DNA of 64,000 nt from Brevundimonas albigilva (GCF_023503965.1 NZ_CP097298.1:310001-374000); one strand, 5' to 3'; counted from the first letter of the stretch, positions 30,595 through 41,273 are shown. A program made the numbers and translations. The notes: a model not told the origin generated them from the letters alone.

Positions 30595-31923
30595 GCCCGG
30601 CCATGTTCACCAAGGTCCTGATCGCCAACCGCGGCGAGATCGCGCTCCGCATCCACCGAGCGTGCAAGGAGATGGGCATCTCCACCGTGGCCGTGCACTC
30701 CGAAGCCGACCGCGGCGCCATGTGGGTGCGGCTGGCCGACGAGAGCGTCTGCATCGGCCCGGCCCCGGCGGCCAAGTCCTATCTGAACATCCCCTCGATC
30801 ATCGCGGCGGCCGAGATCACCGGCGCCCAGGCGATCCACCCCGGCTACGGCTTCCTGTCCGAGAACGCGCGTTTCGCCGAGATCGTGGAAGCCCACGGCA
30901 TGGCGTTCATCGGACCCAAGCCCGAGCATATCCGCGTGATGGGCGACAAGATCACCGCCAAACAGACGGTCAAGGACGCGGGCATCCCCGTGGTGCCGGG
31001 GTCCGACGGCGAGGTCGAGACGGTCGAGGCGGCCATCGCGGCGTCCAAGTCCATTGGCTTCCCGCTGATCGTCAAGGCGGCGGCCGGCGGCGGCGGACGC
31101 GGCATGAAGGTCGCCCTGACGCCCGACGACCTGGTCGAGGCGGTCCAGACCGCCCAGTCCGAGGCGCTGGCCGCCTTCGGCAACGGCGCGGTCTATATGG
31201 AGCGCTACCTCCAGAAACCCCGCCACATCGAGATCCAGGTCATCGCCGACAGCCACGGCAACGTCGTCCACCTGGGCGAACGCGACTGCTCGCTGCAGCG
31301 CCGTCACCAGAAGGTGCTGGAGGAGGCCCCCTCTCCCGCCCTGTCGGCCGAGGGCCGCAAGACGATCGGCGAGACGGTCAACAAGGCCATCGCCGCCATC
31401 GGCTATCTGGGCGTCGGCACCATCGAATTCCTGTGGGAGGACGGCGAGTTCTTCTTCATCGAGATGAACACCCGCCTGCAGGTCGAGCATCCCGTCACCG
31501 AAATGATCACCGGCGTCGACCTGGTGCGCGAACAGGTCCGCATCGCCGCCGGCCTGCCGCTGTCGTTCAGCCAGGACGACATCCACTTCGAAGGCCACGC
31601 CATCGAAGTGCGGATCAACGCCGAGAATCCGAGACCTTCACCCCCTCGCCCGGCACGATCACCGACTTCCACGCGCCCGGCGGCCTGGGCGTGCGGCTGG
31701 ATAGCGCCATCTACGCCGGCTATTCGATCCCGCCCTATTACGACAGCCTGATCGGCAAGCTGATCGTGCACGGCCGCGACCGCGAGGAGGCGATCGCGCG
31801 GCTGAAGCGCAGCCTGGGCGAGATGGTCGTCTCGGGCGTCGACACCACCATTCCGCTGTTCCAAAGGCTGCTGGCCGAGCCGGACATCCTGTCGGGCGAC
31901 TACGACATCCACTGGCTGGAGAA

Positions 31924-32639
<716 letters not shown>

Positions 32640-32652
32640 GGACATCCGCCAC

Positions 32653-32688
32653 CCTGTCCGGACACGTTTTCGCGCCTGTCCGGACACG
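32653..32688. promoter_or_regulatory. two tandem TGTCCGGACA palindromes upstream of lepB
   Basis: The 14-base sequence CCTGTCCGGACACG occurs exactly twice, at 32653-32666 and 32675-32688. Each copy contains the perfect 10-base palindrome TGTCCGGACA. The copies are 22 bases apart, about two helical turns, so two dimers would bind the same face. They fill the gap between the aat stop and the lepB start. The regulator is unknown. Confidence 0.55.
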
Positions 32689-32730
32689 ACCGTGCTGGCG
32701 GAAGCGAGCGATGCGGCGCCGAATGAGCGC

Positions 32731-33495
32731 ATGACCCGATCGTCCGCCGTCCCGACCGAACAGTCCGATCGCCGCCGCGAGGCGATGGACGCCCTGCGCT
32801 TCCTGATCGCCGGACTGGCGCTGGCGCTGGTCGTCCGCATCGTGGCGGTGCAGCCCTTCACCATTCCTTCCTCATCGATGGAGCCGGGGCTGGTGACCGG
32901 CGACTACATCGTGGTGTCGAAGTTCGCCTACGGCTGGAGCACGGCGTCTTTGCCCTTCGATCCTCCAATGCGGCCAGGCCGTGTTATGGGACGCAGCCCG
33001 GCGCGCGGCGACGTGGTGGTGTTTCGCCGGCCCAGCGACACGAGCCAGGTCTGGATCAAGCGGGTCATCGGCCTGCCTGGCGACACGGTGCAGGCGCGGG
33101 GCGGCCAGGTGTTCGTCAACGGCCGCGCCGTTCGCCGCACCGCTATGGGCCAGGCGCGCGACCACGACGCCCCCGACCGGCCGGTGTCGGTCGTCCGCGA
33201 GACTCTGGACGACGGCCGCAGCTATTCGACCTACGATCGCGGCTTCGGCCAGCCGGGCGACGATACGCCGGCGTTTCACGTGCCGGCCGGGCAGTTGTTC
33301 GTGATGGGCGACAATCGCGACAACTCCCTGGACAGCCGTTGGCCGGGCGACGTCGGCGTAGGCCTGCTGCCGAGCGAGAACCTGATCGGGCGGGCCGAGT
33401 TCGTTCTGGCGTCGTGGCGGCCGGGCGCGAGCCTGCTCAAGCCGTGGACCTGGGTCAGGCTGCAGACCGACCGGCTGCTGCGTCCGATCCGCTAG
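32731..33495 (+). CDS. lepB: signal peptidase I
   Basis: 254 residues from ATG 32731 (an in-frame GTG at 32692 would add 13). It cleaves signal peptides of secreted proteins at the periplasmic face. One N-terminal transmembrane segment (about 21-41) precedes the catalytic Ser49 in PSSSMEPGL. The general-base Lys110 is in WIKRVIGLPGD, and box E is GDNRDNSLDSR. The first-box spacing is that of type I enzymes in Gram-negatives. Two tandem palindromes lie immediately upstream. Its stop overlaps the convergent EF-hand reading frame by two bases. Confidence 0.93.
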   Translation: MTRSSAVPTEQSDRRREAMDALRFLIAGLALALVVRIVAVQPFTIPSSSMEPGLVTGDYIVVSKFAYGWSTASLPFDPPMRPGRVMGRSPARGDVVVFRRPSDTSQVWIKRVIGLPGDTVQARGGQVFVNGRAVRRTAMGQARDHDAPDRPVSVVRETLDDGRSYSTYDRGFGQPGDDTPAFHVPAGQLFVMGDNRDNSLDSRWPGDVGVGLLPSENLIGRAEFVLASWRPGASLLKPWTWVRLQTDRLLRPIR

Positions 33496-33641
33496 CGCAG
33501 ACGGAATTCCTCGAAGGTCAGAAGGCCGTCATGGTCGCGGTCCAGGCGCTCGAAGGCGGCGCGGGACGGCGACAGGGCCTGCGCCAGGGCGGGAACCGCG
33601 GCGGCGCCCAGAGCCAGACCGACGACGGCGGCCAGCGCCAT
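33492..33641 (-). CDS. small secreted or anchored EF-hand protein (possibly the C-terminus of the RHH gene)
   Basis: A 49-codon frame from ATG 33641 to a stop at 33492-33494. It begins with a hydrophobic signal-like stretch (LAAVVGLALGAAAVPALAQA) and ends with one EF-hand calcium loop, DRDHDGLLTFEEF. No clear ribosome-binding site precedes it. It overlaps the RHH reading frame upstream in another frame; a two-base loss or one-base gain near 33650-33660 would fuse the two into one protein of about 110 residues. Given the frequency of base losses in this window, either reading is possible. Confidence 0.5.
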   Translation of the reverse strand: MALAAVVGLALGAAAVPALAQALSPSRAAFERLDRDHDGLLTFEEFRLR

Positions 33642-33822
33642 TCGGCCGCCAGGACCGCGCTCGCTCGGCGGGACGGCGCAGGCGCGCCTCGATGGCGCGC
33701 CGGATCGCCTCGCTGGCGGTCAACCCCTCGGCTCGGCACAGGGCCATGAAGGCGGTCTTGTCGGCATGGGACAGGCGGAACTCGACGGTTTCGCTCTTTT
33801 TCGCAGAGGGCCTGACCGCCAT
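33529..33822 (-). CDS. ribbon-helix-helix protein (C-terminal half uncertain)
   Basis: ATG 33822. Residues 1-55 (KSETVEFRLSHADKTAFM, then CRAEGLTASEAIRRAIEARL) form a convincing ribbon-helix-helix DNA-binding domain of the Arc/MetJ type. After about residue 57 the translated tail is low-complexity Arg/Gly/Pro and looks out of frame. The alternative frame gives a membrane helix and EF-hand (33492-33641). No toxin partner is visible nearby, so a toxin-antitoxin role is unsupported. It starts five bases downstream of the DUF2155 stop on the same strand. Confidence 0.5.
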   Translation of the reverse strand: MAVRPSAKKSETVEFRLSHADKTAFMALCRAEGLTASEAIRRAIEARLRRPAERARSWRPNGAGRRRRSGSGRRRGSRPGAGPVAVPRRLRAPGPRP

Positions 33823-33827
33823 CGTCC

Positions 33828-34490
33828 CTAGTCCTTACACCCCACCACCCAGGCGTCGTAACTCGGGTTCTGCAGGCCCGACACGGCGGGCGAGGAGGCG
33901 AACATCCAGCCGCGGAAGATCTGGCGCGGCTCGCCCTGGTTGCGGGGCGCCAGGGAGACGTCCAGATAGGCGATGGAATCCTGGGTCAGTTCATCGGGCG
34001 TCGAGACCTCGCAGGCGCGCGCCGCGACGATCAGGGTGCGGTTGAAGCGGACGGGACGACCGCCGACCTCGACCTCGAACTTCATGGTTTCGGCCGTCAC
34101 CTTGTCGATGGCCTGCACGACGGCGAACTTGCGCCGCTGGCGCCGCGCCGGGACCTCGGGCTGGTCAATGGCCTTTTCGGCGACGGGCGCCTCTTGCTCG
34201 GTCTCGGCCTGGGCGGCCTCCTCGACGGCGGCGTCCTGAGCCACCACGATGACCGGCGGCGGCGTCACGGGCACCGGGCTGGCGGGGGCGGGCGACGCGG
34301 CGGGCGGCGCCTCCACCGGCGCGGCCGAGGGCGCCGGCGACGTGGCGCGCAGGGCGTCGCCGATGGGGTCGCCGGACTGGACGGGCCGGGCGTCGCGCGG
34401 CGCGTCCTGCAGGACGCTGGCGGTCACCGCGCCCGCGCTCAGGACAGCGGTCAGCGCCGCCCCGCCCAGCAGCAGGCGGTTCAGCCTCAC
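33828..34490 (-). CDS. DUF2155 domain protein, membrane-anchored
   Basis: 220 residues from GTG 34490, which overlaps the stop of the NDUFA12-type gene (GTGA). An N-terminal transmembrane/signal helix (about 4-24) is followed by an Ala/Pro-rich linker (about 40-105). The DUF2155 domain (about 115-220) carries AIDKVTAETMKFEVEVGG, LIVAARAC and the hallmark IFRGWMFASSPAVSGLQNPSYDAWVVGC. The family is common in Alphaproteobacteria and of unknown function. It is almost always next to the NADH dehydrogenase-associated gene, as here. Confidence 0.88.
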   Translation of the reverse strand: MRLNRLLLGGAALTAVLSAGAVTASVLQDAPRDARPVQSGDPIGDALRATSPAPSAAPVEAPPAASPAPASPVPVTPPPVIVVAQDAAVEEAAQAETEQEAPVAEKAIDQPEVPARRQRRKFAVVQAIDKVTAETMKFEVEVGGRPVRFNRTLIVAARACEVSTPDELTQDSIAYLDVSLAPRNQGEPRQIFRGWMFASSPAVSGLQNPSYDAWVVGCKD

Positions 34491-34879
34491 TCGGGGCTCC
34501 AGGCTTCGTAGTCGCCGGTGGCGGCCGGGCGCTGGGCGTCGGCGGCCAGGGAACCCTGAGGGCGCCAAGCCATCGGCGTGCCCGTCAGGTTCGGCAGGTG
34601 CGGCTTCTCCCAGGCGCGACGCGGCAAGGGCGCGATCGTCGGCGGCTCGGCGAAGGTGTAGCGCAGCCATCCGTGCCAGTCGGGCGTGACCTTCGAGGCG
34701 TCGGCGTAACCGTTATAGACGACCCAGCGACGCCGACGACCGTCATAGCTGACGTTGTCGCGGCTCTCGTAGTACTTGTTGCCGAACTCGTCCTCGCCGA
34801 CCAGCTTGCCGCGTTTGGCGATGGTGAACAGGGTGCCGATCGTGGCGCCGTCCCACCATCCGAAAATCTTGCTCAGCAC
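34487..34879 (-). CDS. NDUFA12-type (17.2 kDa) complex I-associated protein
   Basis: 130 residues from GTG 34879 ([16 protein letters not shown]); the longer frame to 34948 adds unconserved residues. The core [42 protein letters not shown] is the NDUFA12/B17.2 family, an accessory subunit or assembly-related protein of respiratory complex I retained in Alphaproteobacteria. It is translationally coupled to DUF2155. No other nuo genes are in the window. Confidence 0.92.
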   Translation of the reverse strand: MLSKIFGWWDGATIGTLFTIAKRGKLVGEDEFGNKYYESRDNVSYDGRRRRWVVYNGYADASKVTPDWHGWLRYTFAEPPTIAPLPRRAWEKPHLPNLTGTPMAWRPQGSLAADAQRPAATGDYEAWSPE

Positions 34880-35087
34880 GTCGTCACATCCACGCAGAAA
34901 CGGCCGCGGCGGGAGTGTCCGGCGGCTGGCGCGATCATAGAAACCCAAGCCGGCTTCGTCCAGCGCCGGCGGGACAAGAGCCGCATCGATATCTTGTGGG
35001 AAACCTGGGTTGGGACCACCACATATATTGGATCACGACCGCGTTCACCGTAGTTTGGCCCCGAGAGCCTCTCGGGGAGACGCCGGA

Positions 35088-37701
35088 ATGCGCATTCAAA
35101 CCGACTTCGCCGCCTTGGCCGACCGAGTCGCGATGGAGACCCCGTCATCGAGCGCGACGGGGCCCTGCGCGAGGTGGAGGCGCCCGCCGGCTGGACCGAC
35201 GCCCAGATCGAGGCGTGGCTGGATTGGTCAGGCGGCGAAGGCCACGGCGGCTGGCTGGACGGCGGCGTGGACGCTTGGGCCCAGCGGCTGGCCGCGCGAG
35301 GCCGCGACGTCGGCGTGTTCGCCGAGGCGGACGCCGCCCAGGCCTTCGCCGCGGGCCTGTCGGGAGCGGTCCGCCTGGGCCTGATCGCGCCCGCCGCCCC
35401 CCGCGCGGCGACCGTCACGACCGATCTTTCGGACCCGACCGCAGAAGCGGCGCTGGACCAGGCGCGGGCGGCCCGCGCGGCGGCGCGCCTGGGCGCCCAG
35501 GCGGCCGAAGCCCTGGCCGAGGCCCTGAACGCCGTGGCCGATGCGGTCGACCGCTGCGGGGACCACGCGGAGACTGCGCCGATCCGAACCGGAACCCGGC
35601 CCTGGCGCGGGCGGCCGCCCTGGCGCGGCGATGCGGAGCCGCCGACGCCGACATCCTGCGCGCCGCCGATGGCGAACGGACGACGCTGTTGCTGGAGCCG
35701 CGCGCCGAGCCCGCGCCGACGGTCGCCCTCGCCGACCGGGCGCGCATGGCGGCGGGCGCGCCGGAGACCCTGGCGGCGGCCCGCGCGACGCTGGACGGCG
35801 GCCTGGTCCTGACCTTCGACCCGCGCGACGCCGAGGCCCTGGCGGCGCCGGCGACGGGAACGATGCTGAACCTGGGCGTGGCGGTCGAACGGGGCGGCGA
35901 ATCCGCCGAGGCCGTGATCGCGGACCTGGCCCGTCTGGCGGTTCTGGCGGCGGAGTTGGAGAGCGAAACGCCCGGCGCGGTGACGCTCGGCCTGGAGGGC
36001 CTGTTGGCCGTGGCCGGCGCCGACCTGGACAAGGACGCGGTCGCCGCCGTGGCGGCGCTGGTCGCGGCGGCGGCGGCCGACACCTCCGCGACCCTGGCCC
36101 TGACGCGCGGGCCGGCGCCCGATTGGGACACGGCGCAGGACGAGGCGCTGGACACGCTGAAGGCGCGGCGAAACCGACTGAGGACGTCGAAGCATCCGGC
36201 GGGCCAACAGGCGGGTTCGATCCTAAACGGCCTGGCCCGCGCCCGCCGCCCGCGCCGGCACGCCGCCATCGGCCTGTTCGTCGAGGACGCGCAGGCGCGG
36301 CTGCGGCTGGGCCTGGGGGCGACGCGCGCCGTCGACCGCTTCCAGACCGCCGACGGAGAGATCGGGCGCAGGCTGCATCCGGTGCTGGCCGGCGCCATTC
36401 GGGCGGCCGGGGGCGAGGTCGAGGGCGCCGAGCGCTGGCTGTTCGGACGGCGCACCCTGGCCGAGGCCCCGGGCCTGGACCACGCCGAGTTGCGGGCGCT
36501 GGGCTTCACCGACATCGAACTGGCGGCTGTGGAGGCGGCGCTGGCCGATGCCGAAAGGTTCGACGCCGTCTTCTCCGCGCCCGTGCTGGACCCCGGCTTC
36601 ATCCGCGACGTCCTGGGACTGGAGGACGGGGACGGGCCGCTGCTGACCCTGCTGGGCGTGTCGGAAGAGGCCGAGGCCGAGGCCGCGCGCTGGGTGTTCG
36701 GCCATGGCGACCTGGGCGGTTGGCCGGACGCGCCGGCCGGGATCGCCGCCCTGCTGGCCGACCCCGAGGCGGCGGAGGCCGACCTGCGCCGTGTGATCGA
36801 GCCCTTCAGCGACATGGCCGACGCCACGCCCGAGATGCTGGACTGGCGCGCCGGCCCGGCGCAAGCGGCCCGCGCCTTGAGCGAGGCGGCGATGGAGCAG
36901 CGACGGGCCGTGCGCCTTGTCCGTCGCGAGGCCCCGGCCGGCCGCCTGCTGGAACTGCCGACGGTCGAGCCGCAGCCCCGCGTCGAGGCCCACCGCCCTT
37001 CGCCAACCCCTGCGCCCGCCCCGGAACGGATCGTGGAACGCGTCGTCGAACGCGAGCGCGCGCGCCGCAAGCTGCCGGATCGCCGCAAGGGCTATATCCA
37101 GAAAGCCGCCGTGGGCGGGCACAAGGTCTATATCCACACCGGCTACGAGGACGGCGAACTCGGCGAGATCTTCATCGACATGCACAAGGAGGGCGCCGCC
37201 TTCCGCAGCCTGATGAACAACTTCGCCATCGCCATCTCCATCGGCCTGCAATACGGGGTGCCGCTGGACGAGTTCGTGGACGCCTTCGTCTTCACCCGGT
37301 TCGAGCCGGCGGGTCGGGTCACCGGCAACGACTCCATCAAGTCGGCCACATCGATCCTGGACTACATCTTCCGCGAACTGGGCGTGTCCTACCTGGACCG
37401 GCACGAACTGGCCAACGCCGCGCCGGACGACGACGCCGACGGCCTGGCCGACAAGCCCCAGGGCGAGGCGGTGCCGGCCGCCCGCTTCATTTCCAAGGGG
37501 TTCGCCCGCGGCTCGGCGCCGGACAATCTGGTCGTGCTGCCCTTTGGCAAGAAGGCCGAGCCTGAGCCGCGCGCCACGACGACCACCCAGGCCGTCGCCT
37601 GCCCGGCGTGCGGCGACTTCAGCCTGCAGCAACGCGGCCCCGGCTGGGTCTGCGACACCTGCGGGGCCTCTCCGGGCCAGATCGGCGCGGATCAGGGCTA
37701 A
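35088..37701 (+). CDS. TSCPD-domain protein, apparent catalytically dead derivative of B12-dependent ribonucleotide reductase (two deletions)
   Basis: About 871 residues after restoring one base at 35140-35143 and one at about 35577. The C-terminal part is strikingly NrdJ-like: the TSCPD domain (about 660-780; [57 protein letters not shown]) and a terminal zinc ribbon (CPACGDF...CDTCGA). The first 640 residues keep only faint echoes of the reductase barrel ([25 protein letters not shown]). They have just two Cys, neither in a NrdJ-type active-site context, and no recognisable cobalamin site. Full NrdJ is about 1,200 residues. A reductase activity is therefore unlikely; a regulatory or structural role is inferred. 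GGGGAGA precedes ATG 35088. Confidence 0.7.
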
Positions 37702-37758
37702 GTTAAGGGATGTGGCCTAGGGTTTGCTGAGAAACGACGAACCGTCGGAGCCCGGTCC

Positions 37759-38253
37759 ATGAAACGCACAATCCGCCTGAGCCTGATCGCCGCCGCCGTG
37801 GCGGCGCTCGCCACGCCCGTCGTTGCGCAAAACGCCGGCCAGATCGCCAGCGTGCAGGCGGGCCGCAGCTGCGCCGGCTGCAACCTGTTCCAGGGCGACT
37901 TTTCGGGTCTGGAGGCGCGCGGTCTGAATCTGTCGGGATCGCGGCTGCGCCAGTCGGACCTGAGCCTGAGCGTGATGAACCGCACCCGCTTCTCCAACGC
38001 CGACCTGCGCGATGTCGAGGCCTATGGCGGCGTCTTCTCCAGTTCGAACTTCTCGGGCGCCAATATGACCAACGCCAGCTTCGTCGGCGCCTATCTGGAG
38101 GGAGCGAACTTCTTGGGCGCGACCCTGTCGGGAACCAACCTGTCCGGCGCCCAGCTGGCGCGGGCCACAGGCCTGACGCAGCGCCAGCTGGACCAGGCCT
38201 GCGGCGACGGCTCCACCGTCCTGCCGGGGCGCCTGCGCATTCCCGCCTGCTGA
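37759..38253 (+). CDS. secreted pentapeptide-repeat protein, short paralogue
   Basis: 164 residues. A signal peptide ends TPVVAQ. The mature protein starts with a CxxC pair (SCAGCNLFQGDF), runs through about 16 A(D/N)LxX-type pentapeptides forming a right-handed beta-helix, and ends with GLTQRQLDQACGDGSTVLP and a final Cys. The Cys pairs probably form disulfides capping the solenoid in the periplasm. It is followed by a longer paralogue with the same plan. Function unknown. Confidence 0.85.
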   Translation: MKRTIRLSLIAAAVAALATPVVAQNAGQIASVQAGRSCAGCNLFQGDFSGLEARGLNLSGSRLRQSDLSLSVMNRTRFSNADLRDVEAYGGVFSSSNFSGANMTNASFVGAYLEGANFLGATLSGTNLSGAQLARATGLTQRQLDQACGDGSTVLPGRLRIPAC

Positions 38254-38334
38254 GCGCCCGCAACCTGTCCGCGATTTAACGAAGTTACCTCGATTTAAGT
38301 AGGTCGCGCCGGGGTTTCGGGGCATTCAGGTCTC

Positions 38335-39222
38335 GTGAAACAGATCGCCCGACAGTCCCCCAACCGCCTCCGCGCCGCCCTGCTGGTCGTCGGCGGAATG
38401 ATGGTCGCCTCGCCCTCCCTGGCCGGGGTTGAGATGAGCCTGCAGGACCGCGACGTGGCGCGCTCCATGTCGCTGGGCGGGTCTTGCAACCGCTGCGAAC
38501 TGTCCGGACGGAATCTGTCGGGCGCCACCTTCACCGGCGCCAGCTTCATGAACGCCACCCTGGTCGGCGCCAATCTGCGCGGCGCCGAGATGATGGGCTC
38601 CAACTTCACTGGCAGCGATTTCAGCCGCGCCAACCTTTCGGGCGTGCAGATCATCGGCGCCAACTTCTCTTCGTCCAACTTCACGGGCGCCAGCCTGGCC
38701 GGCGCCGAGGCCCAAGGCGCCTCTTTCGTGCGCGCCAACATGACCCGCGTCGATTTCTCGGGCGCCGAACTGCACGGCGTGAACTTCAACGGCGCCGCCC
38801 TGCCCGACGCCAACTTTACCGGCAGCGAGCTGTTCGGCGCGACCCTGGCCAATGTGCGCGCCGGCGGGGCCGATTTCTCGGGCGCCGAGGTCACGGCCTC
38901 CAATCTGTCGAATGGCGACTTTTCGGGCGCGGACTTTTCCGACGCCAATCTGGACGGCGCACGCCTGACCGGCGGCCGCTTCAGCCGGGCGAACTTCTCG
39001 GACGCTTCGCTGCGCCGCACCGACATCCGCGGCGCCGACCTCTCGAACGCCCGGGGCCTCACCCAGTCGCAGATCGGAGAGGCCTGCGGGGACGGCTCGA
39101 CCCGCCTGCCCGGCCGACTGAGCGCCCAGGCCTGCCGCGGCGGCGTCAGGGTCATCCGCACCCCTCCGGCCCCGCCCGCGCCGCCCCGGGTTCGCAACCT
39201 GGTCATCGCCTCAGAGCAATAG
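38335..39222 (+). CDS. secreted pentapeptide-repeat protein, long paralogue
   Basis: 295 residues from GTG 38335. A signal peptide (about residues 1-29) is followed by SCNRCELSGRNLSGATF, some 40 pentapeptides with the SGA-N-F/L pattern, a terminal cap GLTQSQIGEACGDGSTRLPGRLSAQAC, and a short Pro-rich tail. It is clearly a tandem duplicate of the gene before it, with about twice the number of repeats. The 81-base gap between them holds a direct repeat CGATTTAA (38272 and 38291) that might be regulatory. Role unknown; pentapeptide solenoids serve as scaffolds or DNA mimics elsewhere. Confidence 0.85.
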   Translation: MKQIARQSPNRLRAALLVVGGMMVASPSLAGVEMSLQDRDVARSMSLGGSCNRCELSGRNLSGATFTGASFMNATLVGANLRGAEMMGSNFTGSDFSRANLSGVQIIGANFSSSNFTGASLAGAEAQGASFVRANMTRVDFSGAELHGVNFNGAALPDANFTGSELFGATLANVRAGGADFSGAEVTASNLSNGDFSGADFSDANLDGARLTGGRFSRANFSDASLRRTDIRGADLSNARGLTQSQIGEACGDGSTRLPGRLSAQACRGGVRVIRTPPAPPAPPRVRNLVIASEQ

Positions 39223-39245
39223 GGCGTTGACGCGCCGGGCATGAA

Positions 39246-39271
39246 AAAGGGGACGCTGCGGCGTCCCCTTT
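39246..39271. terminator. bidirectional intrinsic terminator
   Basis: A perfect 11-base-pair hairpin, AAAGGGGACGC and GCGTCCCCTTT around a TGCG loop, flanked by A and T runs on both sides. It lies between the end of the pentapeptide gene (39222) and the convergent end of aspS (39298). The T run is better on the minus strand (TTTTT), so aspS is the main client. Confidence 0.85.
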
Positions 39272-39297
39272 CTTCGTTCCGGAGGCTGCGGCGCCGA

Positions 39298-41130
39298 TCA
39301 GACCTTGATCGGCGGGGCGGTGCGGATGTGCAGTTCCTTTAGTTGGCGGTCCTCGACCGGCGACGGCGCGCTCATCAGCAGGTCCTCGCCTTGCTGGTTC
39401 AGCGGGAAGGCGATGACCTCGCGGATGGCCTGCTGGCCGGCCAGCAGCATGACGATGCGGTCGATGCCCGGGGCCAGGCCGCCGTGCGGCGGGGCGCCGA
39501 AGCGGAAGGCGTTCAGCATGCCGCCGAACTGCTCCTCGACCACCGAGGCGTCGTAGCCGGCGATGTCGAAGGCCTTCAGCATGATCTCGGCCTTGTGGTT
39601 CCGGATCGCGCCCGAGCACAGCTCATAGCCGTTGCAGACGATGTCGTACTGATAGGCGCGGATGGTCAGCGGATCCTGGGTCTCCAGCGCCTCCAGCCCG
39701 CCCTGCGGCATCGAGAACGGGTTGTGGGAGAAGTCGACCTTCTTCTCTTCCTCGGACCATTCGAACATGGGGAAGTCGACGATCCAGCAGAATTTGAACT
39801 GGTCCTCGTCGACCAGCTTCAGCTCGGTCCCCACGCGGGTGCGGGCCAGGCCGGCGAACTTGGCGAAGACGGCCGGGTCGCCGGCGACGAAGAAGGCGGC
39901 GTCGCCCTGGCCCAGGCCCAGCGACGACATCAGGGCCTGCGTCGGCTCCTGACCCAGGTTCTTGGCGATCGGGCCGCCCCAGGCGCCCTGGTCGTCGGAC
40001 CAGAAGATGTAGCCCAGGCCCGGCTGGCCCTCCCCCTGTGCCCAGCTGTTCATGCGGTCGCAGAAGGCGCGCGAACCGCCCGTCGGCGCGGGGATCGCCC
40101 AGACCGCGTTCTTCTCGTCCGCGCCCAGGATCTTGGCGAACAGGCCGAAACCGCCGTCGCGGAAGTGGTCGGATGCGACCTGCATCTTGATCGGGTTGCG
40201 CAGGTCCGGCTTGTCCGAACCGTACCAGGCCATCGACTGGGCGTAGGTCAGGCGCTCGAAGCCCTTGTGCTCGAACGTCTCGCCGAAGTCGTTGGTGAAG
40301 GTTTGGGTCTGGTCGATGGGCGAGACCGGCTTGCCGTCGGCGAACTCCTCGAACACCCCGTGCATGACGGGCTCGATCGCCGCGAAGACATCCTCTTGCG
40401 TGACGAAGCTCATCTCGACGTCGAGCTGGTAGAACTCCAGCGAACGGTCGGCGCGCAGGTCCTCGTCGCGGAAGCAGGGCGCGATCTGGAAATAGCGGTC
40501 GAAGCCCGAGACCATCAGCAACTGCTTGAACTGCTGCGGCGCCTGCGGCAGGGCGTAGAACTTCTCGGGATGAAGGCGGCTGGGCACCAGGAAGTCGCGC
40601 GCGCCTTCCGGCGACGAGGCCGTCAGGATCGGGGTCTGATACTCCAGGAAGCCCTGGCCGAACATGCGGTTGCGGATCGACTGGATCACGCGCGAACGCA
40701 GCACGATGTTCTTGTGCAGGGTCTCGCGGCGCAGGTCGAGATAGCGGTGCTTGAGACGAATTTCCTCGGGATATTCCGGCTCGCCGAAGACCGGCAGCGG
40801 CAGTTCGGCGGCTTCGGACAGGACCTCGACGCCCTGCACGCGCACCTCGATCTCGCCGGTCGGCAGGTTGGGGTTCACCACGGCGGCGTCGCGGGCGACC
40901 ACCTCGCCGTCGACACGGATCACGCTTTCGGCGCGCAGACGCTCGACTGCGTCGAAGCCGGGCGTTTCGGGGTGCAGCACCAGCTGCGTCAGGCCGTAGT
41001 GGTCGCGCAGGTCGATGAACAGCAGGCCCCCGTGGTCGCGCTTCCTGTGCACCCAGCCGGACAGGCGAACGGCGGAACCAGCGTCGGAGGCGCGCAGGGC
41101 GCCGCAGGTGTGGGAGCGATAGGCGTGCAT
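39298..41130 (-). CDS. aspS: aspartyl-tRNA synthetase
   Basis: 610 residues, bacterial type with an N-terminal OB-fold ([22 protein letters not shown]), a class II core (motif 2 [14 protein letters not shown]; motif 3 [13 protein letters not shown]) and the bacterial GAD insertion. Alphaproteobacterial AspRS is commonly non-discriminating and also charges tRNA-Asn; whether this one does is not determined from sequence. Start ATG 41130; a TTGACTT element on the minus strand near 41207 could be its -35. It is undamaged, in contrast to many neighbours. Confidence 0.96.
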   Translation of the reverse strand: MHAYRSHTCGALRASDAGSAVRLSGWVHRKRDHGGLLFIDLRDHYGLTQLVLHPETPGFDAVERLRAESVIRVDGEVVARDAAVVNPNLPTGEIEVRVQGVEVLSEAAELPLPVFGEPEYPEEIRLKHRYLDLRRETLHKNIVLRSRVIQSIRNRMFGQGFLEYQTPILTASSPEGARDFLVPSRLHPEKFYALPQAPQQFKQLLMVSGFDRYFQIAPCFRDEDLRADRSLEFYQLDVEMSFVTQEDVFAAIEPVMHGVFEEFADGKPVSPIDQTQTFTNDFGETFEHKGFERLTYAQSMAWYGSDKPDLRNPIKMQVASDHFRDGGFGLFAKILGADEKNAVWAIPAPTGGSRAFCDRMNSWAQGEGQPGLGYIFWSDDQGAWGGPIAKNLGQEPTQALMSSLGLGQGDAAFFVAGDPAVFAKFAGLARTRVGTELKLVDEDQFKFCWIVDFPMFEWSEEEKKVDFSHNPFSMPQGGLEALETQDPLTIRAYQYDIVCNGYELCSGAIRNHKAEIMLKAFDIAGYDASVVEEQFGGMLNAFRFGAPPHGGLAPGIDRIVMLLAGQQAIREVIAFPLNQQGEDLLMSAPSPVEDRQLKELHIRTAPPIKV

Positions 41131-41273
41131 GAGAATCGTCTGGACAGGGCCGCGCGGCGGCTGAAATCGGAAGCGGCGTAGGGCGCATCATCGCCCCCGA
41201 AAGTCAAGGTTCGGGCCGTTGCAAACCGGGCTCCGGCGCGCGATAGCGGGCGTCCGGATCGGAAAGAGCGCCC

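Noticed and set aside
33529..33822. RHH protein as antitoxin of a toxin-antitoxin pair
   Set aside because: No toxin-like gene is adjacent; the neighbours are lepB, an EF-hand frame and DUF2155.
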